Source of the DNA: Bradyrhizobium sp. 186
GTDB taxonomy: Bacteria > Pseudomonadota > Alphaproteobacteria > Rhizobiales > Xanthobacteraceae
Assembly (NCBI RefSeq): GCF_023101685.1
Contig: NZ_CP082164.1
Location: 5,270,001 to 5,334,000 of the forward strand
Reading direction: 5' to 3'
Length of the DNA stretch: 64,000 nt
The notes under the pieces are model-generated. The model was not told the DNA's origin, ran no database searches, and saw only the letters and a list, made by a program, of their open reading frames with translations. The translations under genes were made by a program, and so were the position numbers. Within the stretch, counting starts at the first letter, position 1. Every line of letters starts with the position of its first letter. Below, piece after piece: positions 61,930 through 64,000 of the stretch.

Positions 61930-62718
61930 TCAATCCAACCCGCGCTCGTGGCTCAGGCGCACCATCTCCTGGATGAAGACCTGCTTCTGTTTGTCGTCGA
62001 GACTCGAATAGAGCGGCTCGGCAGCGTCGGCGACATTGCGCTGGTCAGCTGCGCGATCGATCAGGAACTGCGCCTCGTTACGCATCTGTTCGACGATGTC
62101 GTCCGGCGGATCCCGCTTGGCGCGCGCTACCCGCAGATTGAGTCGCTCTGCGCCATTATGCCCAAGGTAGTGCATGGCGCTCGAGAAGCCATACCAATGC
62201 TTCTCCTGATCGGGCGTGAGGTTCAGTTCGGTCTTGATCCGCTCGATGTAGGAATCGCTGTTGGTGACGATCTGGTCGGCTGTGAGCTGCGGCGTGCCGC
62301 TCTGGGTCAAAACCGTAACATCCTTGTCCTGGGGCGCGTTCTTGGCTTCCTTGGTCCCCTTGGCGCCCTTGCCCAACTTGGCGCTCTTGGCATCCTTGTC
62401 CTTGCCGGCGCCTTGCTGCTTGGCGTCCTTGGTTCCGTCCTTGGTGCCATCCTTGGCGGCCGGCGCCTGGTTGTTGTTATTGTTGTTACCGACCCCGAGC
62501 ACGCCGGTGAAAACGCCGACCACGCCGCCGATTGCACCGCCCAGCACGCCGCCGACCGGACCGGCCGCCTTGTTGCCGGCCGCAGCCCCCTCCTGAACGC
62601 CTTTGACCAGGCCTTGCGCGTTCGCGACCGCGGCTGCGCCGAGCAGCAACGAGACCACGGCCCCCAGCGCGAACCATCGTCGCAGGTGAAGCCGCGCTGG
62701 CGGCGCCGGGTTGATCAT
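61930..62718 (-). CDS. LTXXQ-motif periplasmic protein with Lys-rich linker
   Basis: About 262 residues. A signal segment (WFALGAVVSLLLGAAAVANAQ) is followed by a Gly/Val-rich stretch (GPVGGVLGGAIGGVVGVFTGVLGVG), an Asn run, then a Lys/Ala/Gly/Asp-rich linker (KDGTKDGTKDAKQQGAGKDK). The C-terminal helical domain holds IKTELNLTPDQEKHW, the LTxxQ motif of Spy/CpxP-like proteins. Those are periplasmic stress chaperones or metal-response proteins, so a similar role is possible. Start taken at 62718 (GGAG upstream); the frame is open to 62829. Confidence 0.7.
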   Translation of the reverse strand: MINPAPPARLHLRRWFALGAVVSLLLGAAAVANAQGLVKGVQEGAAAGNKAAGPVGGVLGGAIGGVVGVFTGVLGVGNNNNNNQAPAAKDGTKDGTKDAKQQGAGKDKDAKSAKLGKGAKGTKEAKNAPQDKDVTVLTQSGTPQLTADQIVTNSDSYIERIKTELNLTPDQEKHWYGFSSAMHYLGHNGAERLNLRVARAKRDPPDDIVEQMRNEAQFLIDRAADQRNVADAAEPLYSSLDDKQKQVFIQEMVRLSHERGLD

Positions 62719-63199
62719 TCTCATCTCCATCGTCGATCTGATTGGCCTGTTGGGGTGAGAGCCACCCGCCGGTTGTAACTCTATCGTTTTCGCAGCTTCG
62801 AGGTCTAGGCGCCGACAATTGCTATCCACGCCCGAAAAGTCTTTCGCGCGAAGCGGTTATGCAGGTTTGTTCGAAACTGCGGCGTAATTGCGCACGCAAC
62901 CTCCGAAGCGGCATTACGCAAAGTGTGCGTCGCAAAATACGCGGCGATGGTTCACATCGAACGCGCGCCATTGAGCAGCGCTGACACGTCCGGGCCGACG
63001 TTAGTTCTAGACGACGAGTAGTTCGGCTTCCTCGACAGACGCGACCAATCATGATCTGATCGCGCTACCAATTTGCCGCGCCGCGCGTGTTTTGCCACCG
63101 CGGCGACGGCATCAAATAAGAAACTTCCAACAAGAAAAGCAAAATTCGGAAAGTTCAGAGGAAGCGCCAAAACAATAAAACACCAAGCGAGGAAACGAG
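62719..63199. promoter_or_regulatory. divergent spacer between LTXXQ gene and sugar-type binding protein
   Basis: A 481-bp spacer. From about 63105 to 63185 it becomes A-rich (AAACTTCCAACAAGAAAAGC and following), a typical leader before an abundant binding-protein gene. Ribosome site GGAAACGAG precedes the ATG at 63200. Short frames here are not supported. No operator was identified. Confidence 0.45.
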
Positions 63200-64000
63200 A
63201 TGTCACGCAAGACACTGACGCGACGTCAATTTGTGGCTGCCACTGCAATGTCCTCCGCGGCGCTGATCACGGCGCCCTATGTCCGCGGGGCCTACGCCGC
63301 CGGTAAAGTCTCGATCGGCTTCTGGGACCACTGGGTACCCGGCGCGAACAATGCCTCCACCGCCCTCGTCAACGAGTGGGCGGCGAAGGAGAAGGTCGAA
63401 GTCTCGATCGACTACATCACCAGTAACAACAACAAGATCCAGCTCACCGTTGCGGCGGAAGCCCAGGCCAAATCCGGCCACGACATCTTGCAGATGCCGA
63501 CCTGGTGGCCGCATGCCTATTCCGAAAATCTCGAGCCGCTCAACGACGTCATGGAACCGCTCATCAAGCAGAATGGCGACGTCAACGGCACCGTCAAATA
63601 TCTCGGCCAGGCCGGCGGCAAATGGCTCGGCATCCCCGCGACTCCGGGCAGCCAGATCAAGGGGCCCTGCTCCCGCATCGATCTGATGAAGAAGCTCGCC
63701 GGCATCGATGTCCAGGAAATGTATCCGGCAGGCGGGCCGCCAAAAGCCGACAACTGGACCCTGGACACGTTCCTGAAGGCGGCCGAGGCCTGCCAGAAGG
63801 GCGGCTTCCCCTTCGGTATCGGGCTCGGCGAAACCACCGACAGCGTCGACACCGCGGGTGCAATCTTCCAGTCGTTCGGGGCGGAGCTCGTCAACGCCAA
63901 GGGCGAAGTCACGGTGAAGACCGACGCGGTTCGCCAGGCCCTCGAATACTACAAGAAGCTGATCGCCTTCCTGCCGCCCGACGCGCCGTCCTGGGATGAC
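63200..64000 (+). CDS. ABC transporter substrate-binding protein family 1 (sugar type), 5' part
   Basis: The frame is open from ATG at 63200 to the window end (267 codons), so the gene continues beyond. A twin-arginine-type signal (TLTRRQFVAATAMSSAALIT, cleaved after AYA) is followed by the MalE-like pattern VSIGFWDHWVPGANNASTAL, then IDYITSNNNKIQLTVAAEAQAKSGHDILQMPTWW and IPATPGSQIKGPCSRIDLMKKL. Such proteins bind sugars or polyols for an ABC importer; permease genes should follow outside the window. Ligand unknown. Confidence 0.88.
   Translation, partial: MSRKTLTRRQFVAATAMSSAALITAPYVRGAYAAGKVSIGFWDHWVPGANNASTALVNEWAAKEKVEVSIDYITSNNNKIQLTVAAEAQAKSGHDILQMPTWWPHAYSENLEPLNDVMEPLIKQNGDVNGTVKYLGQAGGKWLGIPATPGSQIKGPCSRIDLMKKLAGIDVQEMYPAGGPPKADNWTLDTFLKAAEACQKGGFPFGIGLGETTDSVDTAGAIFQSFGAELVNAKGEVTVKTDAVRQALEYYKKLIAFLPPDAPSWDD

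Noticed and set aside
1..64000. CRISPR array or complete prophage
   Set aside because: No regularly spaced repeats and no phage structural genes were seen anywhere.

Overview
The window is chromosomal DNA of a slow-growing Rhizobiales bacterium, most likely Bradyrhizobium or a close relative. The reasons are uniformly GC-rich codon use, many solute transporters (ABC and TRAP), a DUF1476 ATP-synthase zeta inhibitor, a DUF1236 protein, a GrlR-like protein, LTXXQ and CsbD proteins, many very small conserved-looking ORFs, and an intergenic palindromic repeat I recognise from these genomes. This is judgement from sequence; no search was run.

Layout. 1-4950: end of an outer-membrane barrel gene, a DASS anion transporter and the methionine importer metN-metI-metQ. 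5130-8907: a GNAT, a frameshifted PepSY membrane gene, a secreted protein of unknown function and a PilZ-HTH fusion regulator. 9190-15423: an M24 peptidase divergent from a TRAP transporter (DctP plus fused DctQM) and an acyl-CoA synthetase. 15595-19863: a TetR regulator, a twin operator-like repeat, an NCS1 nucleobase permease and an AraC regulator. 20155-24536: an autotransporter-like barrel and a second TRAP system with separate Q and M subunits.

24707-33681 is the conserved housekeeping block rlpA / dac / tmk / holB / metG / tatD / metallo-hydrolase on the minus strand. It is split between rlpA and dac by an opposite-strand epoxide hydrolase, a palindromic repeat and a dead GNAT remnant. 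MetG carries a lysine/alanine-rich histone-H1-like N-terminal extension of about 130 residues. 34046-39462 holds small genes, decayed genes (a YqhA-like gene and a formylglycine-generating enzyme) and an AraC regulator.

39561-42023 is interpreted as a relic integrative element in tRNA-Ser(UGA). An exact 13-bp copy of the tRNA 3' end lies 2.45 kb away, and a broken P4-type integrase sits next to the tRNA. Between them are tiny ORFs, a twice-frameshifted DUF7662-like gene and an intact CsbD gene.

42314-51282: a secreted Cys/Tyr-rich protein, ilvD, a complete peptide/nickel-type ABC operon and a TIM-barrel isomerase. 51737-58705: a DUF1236 protein, a GrlR-like protein, NAD synthetase (nadE), a PHA-synthase-like hydrolase with a Cys nucleophile, nicotinamidase (pncA) and glucokinase (glk). 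NadE and PncA are two steps of NAD recycling. 58854-64000: a small conserved-looking gene, an IS1634-type insertion sequence, a tiny ORF with a terminator, a single-domain response regulator, an LTXXQ periplasmic protein and the start of a sugar-type ABC binding protein cut by the window end.

No CRISPR array, rRNA operon or complete prophage was seen. Several genes carry frameshifts; raw reads would be needed to tell real decay from assembly error.
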